DNA of 64,000 nt from Cordylochernes scorpioides (lineage: Eukaryota > Arthropoda > Arachnida > Pseudoscorpiones > Chernetidae). Shown piece after piece: positions 46,140-58,274 of this stretch. Every line of letters begins with the position of its first letter. Position 1 is the stretch's first letter. Both the position numbers and the translations under genes were made by a program. Under the pieces are notes generated by a model. That model saw nothing but the letters and a program-made list of their open reading frames with translations. It was not told the DNA's origin and searched no databases. The DNA is taken from the NCBI GenBank assembly GCA_030710605.1, contig CP092879.1, positions 25,245,605 to 25,309,604 on the forward strand, in the 5' to 3' direction.

Positions 46140-47839
46140 CTGGAATGCCGTTGTTGTTTTTGTTGTGTCCAATAAAGAGCCTCAGATGTCTCCATGCATC
46201 TCTATCAAAGCAGCAGCAGCATTGTCCACTATCTTGGGTGTGTAAAGCAGCTGCTCTGGGTCTATGTCAAATTTCTGCAAGGCTGCGGCCATTGCTGGCA
46301 TGAGAATATGTGAGTAGGTGTTAGTTCCACACCAGGACAGTTGTTGCATGTCCTATAGGTTCTAGTGCCATCTGGATGTATTGTCATTTCTTTATAGTGT
46401 TTTGTTCTAAGCCGTGTTATAGTTTTTGTCATTTTTTTCTCAGTGTTTATTTCGCATTTTGATTTTTTTCCTTATTTTTGTTCAATTATCTTGTATTTTT
46501 CCAAAGCATTAGCGTCAAATGATGGCATTTGTCCTATCCTTTGGCTCAACCTTCTGGCTTCCTTTGCAAATTCAACTGCCATTTCATTAACCCCGATCCA
46601 AACACTGGCAGGAATCCATTATAGAATGCAGTTATTCTCCAATGATATCAGTTGAGTAAGTAACGAGTGTATTTTCTGTGTGATTATTGCCCTTCTGAAT
46701 TGCTTCTAGATCGGATATGAAGTCGTTGTACGGTATATTATAATTCCTTCTGCTTGATGCAGGGATGGTTGGTTAAGGCATACATCAAGAGCTTTCCAGA
46801 TAGCTGTCAATTCACAAGTGAAATCTTTCTTGCTCCTTCTTTGATTTTGATGTATGTTCCACCTTGCAGTATTATGTTAATTCCATCCCCTCCATTACTT
46901 ATGGTAAGGTCTGATGATCCATCTGTATATGCTGTTAAATAATTTATCTGATCGCATAAACCAATTGTGTCAAGTCCTTTCTTTTTAAGTATGTTTTTGT
47001 TCTTTTTTTTATTGCAGGGTTCATTCAGGTTAAGATTGATGATTACATTTGATGGCAATGGGGTAGGAAATATTGGTTATTCTCGAATTTGAAATTCATT
47101 ATGTTTCATATTTATGCTCTTTCTAATATTGTTGTCGTACTGAAGTGTTGAAGATCTTTTGAGCCGCTCTTTTTGTGTCCAGTTTAAATAGGTTCTATCG
47201 GATATGTGTTCGGTTTCTTTAGTTTTTAAGCTATTGGTGAATTTTATTGTTTTTAATTGTCTTCTTCTTTCAAGTAGGTCTAGACCACATTCTCTCTGAA
47301 TTTTCTAATTGTTGGTATTTGAAACAGAACCAGTGATTAATTTGGCCGCTTTTGCTTGAACACTGTCTAGTCTTCTTTTTAGTGATGAACTTTAGGGAGC
47401 CCAAACAGGTGGCCTTATTAAGATGATATATGTTGTTCTGAGAATTTTGGGTTTTGCCCCCAATTTGTTCCACATAGCCTTCTCAGAATGTTTAGGTTTC
47501 TGGTAGCTCTATTTGAGGTGCTAATTATGTGTTCTGTAAATCGCAATTCCTCATCAAGTATGACACCTAGGTAATTTGGAGATCTAATTTTTTCAATTAT
47601 ATGGTTGTTTATGCTTATTTTGGAGTTAAATTCATGCCCTTTTTCCTGTCAGTGAAGGAGACCTATAGGTTTGTGTTTATTGAGTTTATTGTCATTTTGA
47701 GTTTCATTGCCCACTTCTCCAGTCCTCTCATTGATGTGTTCAGTATTTTTCTGATATTTCTATACTGCTACTTGTGTGTCATATGGCTATATAATCTGCA
47801 TAACAGGCAACCTTTGTGTCTTCAGTGAGGATGGATGTT
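46140..47839 (-). mobile_element. LINE (I-like, with RNase H), 3' part
   Basis: Minus-strand fragments continue the LINE interrupted at 47844/51819. They include a palm-domain remnant (ACYADYIAI, where YADD is expected, about 47775-47805) and an RNase H start (LTAYTDGSSDL, about 46900-46935). An RNase H after the RT suggests the I or related clade. Several stops and frameshifts are present. Confidence 0.65.
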
Positions 47840-47844
47840 GTTAA
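47840..47844. repeat. Target-site duplication GTTAA, left
   Basis: Matches 51819-51823. It flanks the minus-strand gypsy element on both sides and proves that the gypsy inserted into the LINE. Confidence 0.7.
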
Positions 47845-50800
47845 GGTTGTGTCGTAATTAGATGTACAACAACTCAAACTTGACCATGACTCTTTATTTA
47901 ACTCTTATTATTTTCGTTTGGCCCACAAAAAATGTCCAATATATATACACATATATTCTTACATAATGAGACTTTAAAGAATGCAAATAATCTTCATCTA
48001 TTTACATAGACTATATACATCTCCCCCCTTAATAATACTCCAGTCGGTCTGGGGGTTTCCTGGCTCTCTGAGGTCTAGGACTGCGGACGGGCACTTGCAC
48101 AGCGGCATGCTCAGGTTTAGGAGTGCAAGAGGGCACGTGCACAGCAACAGGCCCTGGTCTAGGAGTGCAAGAGGGTACGTGCACAGAGGCAGTCTCCTCC
48201 TTGTTTCCTGATGTAACCTCTGGAACCTCCTCTTCACTTTATTTCTGACTTCCACCCTACAGGCTTCTCTCCTGATGTTCGAGGAAGTATCAAATTTCTT
48301 GTCTCCACTTGTTTCTTTCTCACAGGTCGCAATTGATTGATATGCCTCTTATACACGACGCCCTCGCAACTTATAAGGTAGTGACGGTAGCTCAATAATT
48401 TCAAAATGGTACCTTTTAACCGTTTAGGTCCAGTTGCATAGTTGTGGAAATAAACCTCGCAACCTGTAGTAAACTGCTCCTGCCTTCTTACGGCCTCATG
48501 AAATACCTCTCGCGGATTTCCCATCTTGGTATTAAATTCGAGAATCTTGATCTTAAACTTCTCTTCATTAGCAGTTCCGCGGGGGAATTCTTTTATTACA
48601 GTTTGGGGGAATGCTCTATGAGCAAATAGGAATCTTTGTAGATTCGTCTCTAAATCATCCTTCCCGTTATTCTTTCTCAAAAGGTTTTTAAACTCTCTTA
48701 CATAGCTCTCAGCTAAACCATTTGTACTAAGATTATACGGACTGGTCTTAGTGTGCCATATACCATTCATATTGGTAAATCGCTCGAATTCACCGGAGAC
48801 AAACTGTCTTCCGTTATCTGTAACCAAAAATTAGGGCAATCCAAATCTGGCAAAATTTTCTCTAAGATGATTTATAATCGTTATGCTGGTAATATCTTTG
48901 ATGATAAAAATTCTATCCACTTTGAGTATGCGTTCCCGAGAACCAAAAACATTCTTCCCATGAACGGACCCGCTAGATCAAGATGAAGTCGATGCCACGG
49001 TTTTTTGGGCCAAGTTCATTCCGAGATGGTAACCGGGGGCATGCTTGCCGATTCTTGGCATACTATACATTCTTAGTTAACTCCTCGATGTTACTGTCTA
49101 TGCCTGGCCACCAGAAAATACCGTCTGGCAATCATCTTCATTTTAACAATCCCCATGTGTATTTCATGCAAGTCATTTAAAATTAAAGATATTAATTTTT
49201 GGGGAATTACCACTCTTTCAAGCCATTGAAGACAACCAAACTCCAAACCTAATTCCTCATTGATCTTATAATGAGGAGCTAGTGGGTTTTCTCTCGGTAC
49301 CCTTGGTAATTTCCAGTTGCCTTCTCTAACATTCCTTAATACTATAGACAGTATTTTATCTTGGGGCGTCTCATATGCCACCTCCATAAAAGAGAACGGT
49401 ACCTCATTCAAATTCCTGAGAAGAAGTACCTGGTCTTCATCAAGAGACTCCCTGACACTCGATTCTAAAGGAAGACGTGACAATGCGTCAACATTGGAAT
49501 TATCACTAGTTTTTCGAAATTCCACAGTATAATCAAATGCAGATATTTTCAAGGACCATCTTTTAATTCTGGATGATGCACATATGGAAATTGGTTTATG
49601 AGGTGAAAATATATGAATTAAGGGTCGGTTGTCTGTGACCAATAAAATTTTTCGTCCCAGTAAGTATTGTCTGAATTTCTCAACGCCAAAAGTTATGCTC
49701 AACGCTTTCTTTTCTAGTTCCACCGATTTCTTTTTAAATTTATTTTTATATCTGTTTAACTTTAAACCTTTTTCTAGCAATCTTCTAAACACTAGATCCA
49801 ACTTTTGTTCATGATCTTCAAAGTTTTTTCCTGCAACCAAAATATCATCTATGCAGCAGGCCACACCTGGCAAATCAGCAAATAGACCTTCCATAATCCT
49901 CTGACATTTATTTGGTGCTACCGCTACATCATATGGTAGTCTTTTATAAGAAAACAACCTCTTTGTTGTGTTTATATCAACAACAGCTTTGGCTTCTTCC
50001 GCTAACATTACTTGTAAGTAAGCCCGTGATAGGTCTAGAGTCGAAAATACGGTGCTTCTAGATAATTTTAAAAATATCTCATCGATCGATGGAAGGGGAT
50101 ACCTATCTAATTCTATTTCTTTATTAGCTGTACATCTAAAGTCACCACATATCCTTACACTACCATCCTTTTTTAATACCGGTACTATTGGAGCGGCCCA
50201 ATATGCATGAACTATAGGTTATAAAATGCAAGAATTCACTAAACGATCAATTTCATTCTCTACTTTGTTTTTTAGAGAGAAAGGTAAACTTCTGGCCTTA
50301 CAAAACACAGGAGTCACATTTTAAATTAAAATTCATTTTAACATCCTTTAGACAGCCCAAATCTTTGTTAAACAAATCTTCATATCTATCAATCAAACTA
50401 TTTCTATTAGAATCATTATTTAAATTTTTAATGCTAAACAATCTAGAATAATCAAGTTTTAACTGTTTGAGTCATTCTCTTTCTAACAAAATCACCTGGA
50501 TTTTTCATTTACAACTATTAATCGTAAATATTGGATGGCTTCTTTTACAAAAACATTTCTTTGCCCTATAATATCTATTGATTTACCACAAAAGGATTTT
50601 AATCTTAAAATTGTTGGAAATAATTTTTTACCTTGCCAATAAATCTTATAAATATATTTAGGTATTAACATAACTGGACTTCCTGTATCTATTGTAAAGC
50701 ACAAAGAATATTCATCTACTCTTAAATTTATTGTGGCATCAGTTTCGCCCTGTACAGAATATATAGAGTCCTCTTGTACAAATTTACATCCCCACATTTT

Positions 50801-51818
50801 TTACTAGCTTTCCAGACCCTACTTAAATGACCTAGTTTTTTACATTTTAAAACAAGTCTTTGTTCTATGAGGGCAAACAGAGGCCACGTGTGAATGTCTT
50901 TCACCACATCTATAACACATTATTTCTCCCCTTTGCCTGAAAGGCCTAGCTGCACCATACTATTATTGTACTCACCCTTTTTATCTTTTCCATTCACAGG
51001 GGATCTCTTGACCACTAATTTATCTTGTAATTCTCTTGTATTTATCTGCGCCAGTTCGAACGAGATCGCCACTGCAAAACTTTATCCAGGGTGACATCGT
51101 CGTTTTCTTGTAGTAGCTTCTTTTGCAGGCTTTCCAACTTGATTCCAGCCACAAAACGGTCTCGCATTATGGTTCCCAGCATATCGCCGAAATTACAATT
51201 TATTGCTAAATGTTTCAATTCTCTAAGATATTCCGAAATGGATTCTCCTTCCTGTTGAATTCTCTTTAAAAATCTGCATCGCTGTGGTATGATACCACTG
51301 GTATCACTTTTTTCTTTGGATCCAAATGAAGCTTAATTCTTTGAATGATAGTATCATAGGGTTGATCTTTCATTAGACAAGGAATAAAATGTCGTTTCCC
51401 TGCTTCAAAGTTTCAGAATCTGGTAGCGAGGTAAAAATCAGCACTTTAATCTCCTCCTTCAGATGCCAAAAAGAAAGCCTCAAATTTTTGTACAAAAAGT
51501 TCGAAGTATAGCATCTAAAAGGTACTATTAACTTTGAACTTGTCATGCTGATCTTTTCTAATCTTTTGTATTCTTGATCCAGATAGTTTAAAAGATGTAG
51601 TTGTTACACTTGCATAGACGCCGTTTTCCTCAGCGTTTTACTGGCTCTGTAGATCGCGCATCCTCGTCGCCACTTTTGTTGTGTCGTAATTAGACGACGT
51701 ACAAGAGCTCAAACTTGACCATGGCCAACAACAAATGTCCAATTTATATATACATATATTTTTACATAATGAGGCTTTAAATAATACAAATAATATTCAT
51801 CTATTTACATAAACAACA
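47845..51818 (-). mobile_element. Ty3/gypsy retrotransposon nested in a LINE
   Basis: Short LTRs of about 175 nt (47845-48019) and 142 nt (51677-51818) share the TGTCGTAATTAGA and CTTACATAATGAGGCTTTAAA-type blocks. A G-rich polypurine tract (minus strand of ctcccccctt, 48021-48030) precedes the 3' LTR. A TGGCGACGAGGA primer-binding-like site follows the 5' LTR (around 51660-51673). Internal remains in order on the minus strand are gag (about 51.0-51.6 kb), a CYRCGERH zinc-knuckle-like region (about 50.9 kb), protease, RT, RNase H and integrase. Confidence 0.85.
48234..50797 (-). pseudogene. Gypsy pol remains (protease, RT, RNase H, integrase)
   Basis: The protease is at 50492-50797 (FTIDTGSPVMLIP). 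The RT palm and connection are at 49091-50008 (VACCIDDILVAGKN, with IDD for the usual YIDD). RNase H follows (LLVTDNRPLIHIF), with SNVDALSRLPL, in the same frame. The integrase core is at 48234-48827 (MVTDNGRQFVSGE, NGLAESYVREFK). Breaks occur between 50008 and 50492 and between 48827 and 49091. It belongs to the same general lineage as the fragment at 29.5 kb, by motif style. Confidence 0.82.
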
Positions 51819-51823
51819 GTTAA

Positions 51824-53880
51824 CATATAGCGAGAAGAGTAGAGGACTGAGCACAGATCCCTGAGGTACACCAGCCCATGTTCTTCGGTCCTTGGAAAGT
51901 GCTCCATTGACCCGGACCTTTATCCTTCTTCCCCTTAAGAAGTCTGCAATACAGATTAAGATTTTTCCTTTTACTCCGATGTTGTGCAGCCTTTCAAGTA
52001 ATTTCTCCCTTCACACTCGATCAAAAGCTGAGGTCATATCCAGGAATACGGCCGTTGTCTTCTTTGGCGGTTTTTCCTAGAAATCTATTATTGATTGACA
52101 GAAGTAGAACAGTTTATCAGTTGTACAGTGTCTGGATCTTTAGGCAGTTTGGTAGAAGTTTATTTTATTATTGTTAGTGAGCCAGACTATGAGCCTACAG
52201 TGGATAATTCATTCTGTTATTTTACAAAGTATGCTGGTAAGAGCAATTGGCCGATAGTTCTTGCATTTCTTGGCATCTTTGTTTGGTTTCAGTATTGGCA
52301 CTATAATTGATATCTTCAAATTCTTTGGTAGTTTACCAGTTTGCCATGAAATCTTCAGTATTCGTAGGAGTTGATTTTTCAGCTTTGTCTCCAAAGTGTT
52401 TAATCATTTGACCAAAGATTAGAGCATCTCCAGGTGACATCTTGTATTTAACTTTCCTATTGATGAGTTTAGCTCATTCAGTGTGAATTCTCTCGAGTAA
52501 ATATCTTGTTGATGGTAATTTCTTGCTTGTTTAACTAACCTGTTTACATTATTTTTTAGAGTCCTGCCTTCATTCGTATAGCTGAGTCTGGAAGTGCTTG
52601 AAAGATATTCAGCAATTATTTCAGCCATCTGTTTGTTCATTCTCGCTATTCATATCGGTTAGAGTATTGGAGGATTAGTGTTGGTTTTTATTGTTTTATA
52701 ACACTAATTATATTTCAGTGATGGCTTTCCTTTTTTGGATCCATTTTTTTTCGCAGAATTCTGCCCATTTTTCTTGTTTGAATATCCAAATTTCTTGTTC
52801 TATTTTGTGACTAATTTCAATGAGTTCCTTTATGATTTCTTCTGTTTATTTGTTTTAAGAAGTTCATTTTTATTGTCTCTCTCTGCAATCATTGCCTCGA
52901 TATTGTGGTCCTTCCAGTAAAGTATTCACAGGTCTTTACGTCAACCTCTAGGTATCGATACTTTTGCAGCTTTGGATATGTTCGAAGAGAATTTTTCCAA
53001 TTTTTTGTCAATCGTTCTATGATTTAATTCTTCGTTGCACAGTTCTTCAAGCTTTTCTGTGATTTTTTTTTCAGTTTTCTTTTATTCTGTTGGAAATTCT
53101 CAATTTTGAATTTTAGGGTTGTTAAAATTGGTCTGTGGTCACTGATTGCACTTTTCAGAATTTTCCATTGTGTTGTGGGTGCGATGTTGTAATTTATCGC
53201 TGTGATGTCTATTGCGGATTCTGTGTCTGTGGACTTTGATAGATAGGTGTTCTTTTCGTTATTTAACGGTGTAAGGTCGAGGTCGGTTAGCATGTCCTCA
53301 ACCTGCTGACCTTTGTTATCCTGGACAGGTGATCCCCAAGTTGGTCTTTCGGCTTTAAAATCACCAAGTATGATTGCGATATCCGAAGACGCTTCACTTA
53401 ATGTCTCTATCAGGCCTGTATTGATGCTAGTATTATCGTGGTGATAAACATTTATGATTGGAATTGTTTTATCTGTAAGATAGATTTCTATTGCCTGAGC
53501 TTCTGTCGTGCTTTATCTAGGCTTACTCTGATTATAGGCGATTTCCTTAAATTTGATTTCTAGAGTTTTAATCAAAACGGCAAGTCCTCCTCCGAATTTT
53601 CCCGGTCTGTCCTTTCGTAGTGTTGTATAATCTTTGATATAGAATCTCAGATTCTGATTCAATTTTGTCTCCTGAAGACAAGCAATATGCACATTGTTGT
53701 CACAGAGAAGACAAGTCAGCTCTTTATTTTCCTCTGGGTACCATTTATATTGAGTTGTAGTAGATTGAATTGTGTCCTCATAGTAGATTTCTCATCATGA
53801 GCTCGAGCTGCAGCTCCTGACGCGGCGGTTACCCCGGACGCGGTAGCATTACTGGAGATATCAGTTTTGCTCTTCATTTG
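51824..53880 (-). mobile_element. LINE (I-like), 5' part
   Basis: Minus-strand pieces include an endonuclease end with ISDHRPILTTLKF (53024-53293, the SDH active-site motif) and a linker (52419-52640). The RT start is PNKDAKKCKNYRPIALTS (52209-52394), and the GVPQGS palm motif is near 51855-51875, just before the gypsy insertion. The 5' limit near 53880 is approximate. Confidence 0.7.
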
Positions 53881-53999
53881 AAAATGGGTGCCGTTGCAAC
53901 GTTAGTCATCTTGGAAACGAACCAGAATTTGGTCAAATATTCCAAGGGTCCAGGGGGAACCGCAAGGAGGTGTGGTCGGACTTCTCCCCTTCCCCCTGG

Positions 54000-55100
54000 A
54001 ATGCCGTCACTACAGGATAAAGCTCTCTTGGTGATTTTTTAAATTGTGATTCAGAATCTGCCACTGAAGCTTTACGAGCGTTTCGTTCCTTTAAAGATAT
54101 TCGAAGCGGTAAGGGACCAATGAGTTGCTTCTCTCTAAAGCGATTGATTAAAAGTTTTGAGGAAACTGGATCTCTGGAAGCAAAACCTCGGAGTGGAAGA
54201 CCATCGACATGCAAGTCAGTGGCTGTTACGGTTTTGCAGAATGCTGAAGCTATTGAAACGTTATCCACGTATGGAGAAGTAAGTGCTAGACAAGTTTCTC
54301 GACAAACGGGGATTTCGTATGGAACAGTTTGGAGAGAACACACATTTAGAATTTTTCTATAAAAATACCCTAACAAAATTCAAAGTTTTCACGAGTTGAA
54401 AGTAAAGCGATTTTGAGAAGCGTCAATAATTCGCTGCATGGGTTTTCCGGCAAATTGATATTGATTAAAACTGGCTGTCAAATGTTCTAAGAACAGATGA
54501 TGCTCACTTTTATCTAAAGGGAGAATTTAACATTCAAAACTGCCTCATTTTGGCAGCAGAAAACCCTAGGATTTTTACAGAAATACCACTTCATCAGCCC
54601 AGAGTTACAGTTTTGTGTGGGTTCACTTCTTCTTCTATTATTGGCCATTTTTCTTTGATGGAAGAACTTTTAAAACCGTTTTTGTAACTGGTGAACGTAA
54701 TGTTCAACTTTTGAGAGAAAAGGTTATTCCCATATTGCAGGACAGACAAGCACTAAGCGAAATAACATTCATGCAAGATGGAGGACCTCCTCATATCTCC
54801 CGCGGTGCCAAACAATTGCTGAAGGATACGTTTGGTGAAGTTCGTTGATAAGTCGCCACTTATATACCAGTGCCTTCAATATCACCAGACTTGACGCCTT
54901 ACAATTTCGGTTATGGGGGTACATTAAGTCGCGTTTTTATCGATGCCGGCCTACCACATTGGCCATGTTGAAGGCTTCTATCAGATGGCACGTTTTATAA
55001 ATTTCAACTATTTAATTGTGACCATTCTGTCATCTATCGTCTGCAGGCGGTGTTTGAGAATGAAGGGCGCCACATTGAGCAAGGATTGTGACCTAATACA
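54000..55100 (+). pseudogene. IS630-like transposase, decayed
   Basis: 54120-54362 encodes a helix-turn-helix region (LIKSFEETGSLEAKPRSGRP, then VSARQVSRQTGISYGTVWR), typical of the IS630/Tc1-related transposases common in arthropods. The first catalytic Asp may be DDAHFYLKG (about 54500). A second is in MQDGGPPHISRG (54770-54810). The tail DLTPYNFG is near 54893-54917. The pieces lie in different frames. It is the probable source enzyme of the surrounding inverted repeats. Confidence 0.75.
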
Positions 55101-55373
55101 AGAGAGAAGGCAGTTACCTCATGTGTTATATTTTGCAGCTCTTTGTTTTGGGTTATGGGAATAATAAATGCTGTCCTCACATCTTGACTCTTTTTTTTCT
55201 GTGAACAGTAATTTTTTTGTTTGTCATTTGCCCACATCTTATACAGTATTATGTCGTGCAGGCCAAAGTGTTATAACTTCTCGGATAGCACTGGTATACA
55301 CAATTTTACCCCTTATGTTTTGTTTATCGCTTTTCGCTCATTAGAAGAAATAGCATAAGGAATATTCTCTGTT

Positions 55374-55394
55374 CCCCCCCCCCCCCCCCCCCCC
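55374..55394. repeat. Poly-C tract of about 21 nt
   Basis: An uninterrupted C run in AT-rich DNA, inside the IS630-like element. Its length in the assembly may be unreliable. Confidence 0.85.
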
Positions 55395-55800
55395 ACCAAC
55401 TTTAGAAATTTTGCGCAAAAAATAATACAAAATGATTTTACTACCACGTTTTTCAACGCAAAAGGTCGATTTAAAAATGATTTTTTTAGGGGATACATTT
55501 TCAAAATTATGTACAGTATAATAAACAATGATAACATTTAACAAACCCATAGGATATTTGGAATAAAGTACGACAAATATATTTTGTCACTCCCCTCTAT
55601 ATTTCATTTTTGGATCATGACAAATATCCAGTTAAATAGTCAAGTGTCGCCAATTAGTCAAGAAACTACACATTCCTTATAGCACGAAATCCTATTAGTA
55701 GTGCCATCATAATTTTTGGTACTATATTAACATTTCAAAAAATCGTGTATTGATATCAGCAGTGTTTTTCAAACATTCAATCTATTTCATAAAACCCCAT

Positions 55801-56214
55801 CTAAAATATAGATATTTTTTGCTACATGTTTTAATTTGCATTTACCTATTTTACATATCTCAGATTGTATTTAAAAATCGTTAACCATTTCTTCTAACTT
55901 TTGGCGAAATGGTGTTTTATTAATTTATCATTTGATATTATTAGGGTTCTTTCCTGGTATTCAAAAAGGAAAAATACGTGTCGTTCAGTTATATTTTTCA
56001 ATTTATCACACAATTTGGCCGCTGAATAGCTGATTCTGGTAGAGCGCCATCTAGCGAATAAAGTTGTAACTAAAATCAATTTCGAATTTTTCATTATTTG
56101 CCATAAAAGATCCCATTGCATCCTGAACCCAATGGTGTTTACGGCATTGCTCTAGCGCAAATATTCGCGGAGTTATTAATTTTTAAAGTTGTGCGGGACT
56201 TTTGGATCACCCTG
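55801..56214 (-). repeat. Right terminal inverted repeat of the IS630-like element
   Basis: Mirror of 45578-45998 with scattered differences, ending CACCCTG next to TA. Confidence 0.8.
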
Positions 56215-56526
56215 TATATACATCAAAATAATTTCAATTATCATTATTTATAAAAAAAGAATAAAAATCATTTTAATGTGAGAGTTTAATTAAAGTTAGT
56301 AGTTGAAAAAATTGACTTTCAGATATTAATATATATATATTTAGATATATATATATATATAAATATATAGATATATATGTATATATATTTTAGATGCGAT
56401 TTAATATTAAATTCTATCAGTGTTTATATAGTTAATCGAATGTATTAGAAAAGACTCGCTCAACAGCAACGTATCCTTTCAGCGTTTCACCGCTGTTTAA
56501 AATATGAACGTACTGAATCAAATATT

Positions 56527-56530
56527 GTTG
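56527..56530. repeat. Target-site duplication GTTG, left
   Basis: Matches 61858-61861 on the other side of the intact gypsy element. Confidence 0.7.
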
Positions 56531-56981
56531 TGTAGCGGCTCCCAAATATTAACTTTTCCTATTTTCATTATAAGTTTTAATTTGTCTAATAACTATTCAA
56601 TTCAAATATTAAAATTATTCATTTTATAAATATATAATGCTTATAAAATATACTTTATTAAAATTATATGAATTAACATTAATATCATATTAATTGTTGC
56701 CATATCAATATAATAAAATAATTATACATCATTCTAAATATAAATCATAAATAATATGAAATGTAAATATTTATCTATAATATATCAAGCACATATGTCT
56801 AACATTATATAATCTAGAATTGATATTTGACCACACACAGATATAAACAAAAATAAATTCAACATGTAGTATACACCAATTTAACCCTTCTGATAATTTG
56901 TATAAATAAATGTAATTAAAAGTTGATTTTACAATAAATAATTTGTTATCTGACTCCGCCTAGATTTCCATGCCACCCACA
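56531..56981 (+). repeat. 5' LTR
   Basis: 451 nt, starting TGTAGCGG and ending CCCACA. The sequence after it (AAAATGGTGAGCCG) includes a possible primer-binding site beginning TGGTGAGCC. Confidence 0.92.
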
Positions 56982-57494
56982 AAATGGTGAGCCGTATTAT
57001 ATAAATAAAAATAAAAATACATAAATAAAATGCAAGCAATCAAACAAGAATTTCAATTCGATCAAAAGTGAAAAATAAAAATACTCATAATATCAAATTA
57101 TAAATATTTAAGAAATACATATTAAATATTTATATTTAAAACAAAAATTATAACATATTTCGCAATATTTAAAAACTACGAAAACGTACATCGTTTGGTA
57201 TTTAATTCAAGGCAAATTTTCAACTTAAAAACAAATCAGATATCAAATATAATTATAAGAAATAAATATATATATATATTAAATAAATTCAAATACACAT
57301 TAAATTGGCAATTAAAAAATAATATATAACTTACAATTTAAAAATTATAACTTGATAATATATTCAAATATTTTTTCTTATCAAATAAAAAAATCAAATA
57401 TAAAATTTTAATTCTGAATTTTAATAATTATAATAATCAGAATTTTAATATCTCTTAAGGACATATAATTTTTTAAATACAATATATTCTTAAA

Positions 57495-58274
57495 ATGGAT
57501 TCAATTAAAGCACCCGAATTTTGGCCAAACGATCCAGAATTGTGGTTCATAACATTGGAATCACAATTTTTATTGAACAAGCCAAGTCCAATTACAAATG
57601 ATGACACCAAATTTTCTTATCTAATTTCACTTTTACCTCCATCAACTGCCATAGAGGTACGTGAATTCATTATATCACCTCCACCAGACAATAAATACGA
57701 CGCGCTAAAGAAGGCCATAATTAAATGTACCGCTGACAGCGAATTTAAAAAACTACAGCAATTGTTGACTCAAGAAGAACTTGGAGACAGACTGCCTAGC
57801 CAATTATTACGCCACTTAAGACAATTGATTGGAGAAAGCAAAGCCGTCAGTGACACAACATTAAAAATGCTCTGGATGCAACGTTTACCTAAAAACATCC
57901 AAATAATTCTGACAACGCAAGAGCAAGCATCACTAAACTCTCTAGCAGATTTAGCTGATAGCGTGACGGAGATTACTTCTTCACCATCTTCAAGTACTTC
58001 GACTTTAGAAAAGGAACTGGCATCTTTGCGTGCGGAAATTTCAGCATTGAAAATTGACCTTAACAAGAAGGAAGAAAGAATACCTCGTTCAAGATCCAGA
58101 AGCTCATCTTCATCTCGAAAATCTTCCCCAAACAGTTATAGAAAGTACAATCCAAATGGCTCTTGGTGCTGGTATCATTTTCGATTCAAGCACCATGCAA
58201 GAAAATGCATCTCACCTTGTACTTTCAACAAAAAAGCAAAGAACCAGCAGGAAAACTCCAACAACAATCAGTAA
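57495..58274 (+). CDS. Gypsy Gag polyprotein
   Basis: Gag forms the particle that packages the element RNA. The 259-residue frame starts at ATG 57495 after a long AT-rich leader. A capsid-like region covers about residues 10-150 ([11 protein letters not shown], then [15 protein letters not shown]). A coiled coil runs at about 170-200 ([16 protein letters not shown]), then an Arg/Ser-rich basic tail. The last part has [14 protein letters not shown] and a further C, the zinc-binding signature of this Gag family in place of a classical CCHC knuckle. It overlaps pol in another frame. Confidence 0.9.
   Translation: MDSIKAPEFWPNDPELWFITLESQFLLNKPSPITNDDTKFSYLISLLPPSTAIEVREFIISPPPDNKYDALKKAIIKCTADSEFKKLQQLLTQEELGDRLPSQLLRHLRQLIGESKAVSDTTLKMLWMQRLPKNIQIILTTQEQASLNSLADLADSVTEITSSPSSSTSTLEKELASLRAEISALKIDLNKKEERIPRSRSRSSSSSRKSSPNSYRKYNPNGSWCWYHFRFKHHARKCISPCTFNKKAKNQQENSNNNQ

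Larger units (their letters stand above)
45578..56214 (+). mobile_element. IS630-like DNA transposon with nested retroelements
   Basis: Long terminal inverted repeats of about 415 nt (45578-45998 and 55801-56214) begin CAGGGTGATCCAAAAGTCCC on each strand and are flanked by TA. A decayed transposase lies near the right end (about 54.0-55.1 kb). The interior is split by a LINE (about 46.1-53.9 kb) that itself contains a gypsy element (47.8-51.8 kb). The order of insertion is DNA transposon, then LINE, then gypsy. Confidence 0.75.

Noticed and set aside
55374-55394. Poly-C run as a functional or regulatory element
   Set aside because: It lies within a decayed transposon and is a homopolymer whose length is prone to assembly error.
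45715-56121. Matching ORFs at 45715-45900 (plus) and 55894-56121 (minus) as a small gene pair
   Set aside because: They are the same stretch of the terminal inverted repeats of the IS630-like element, with no domain.
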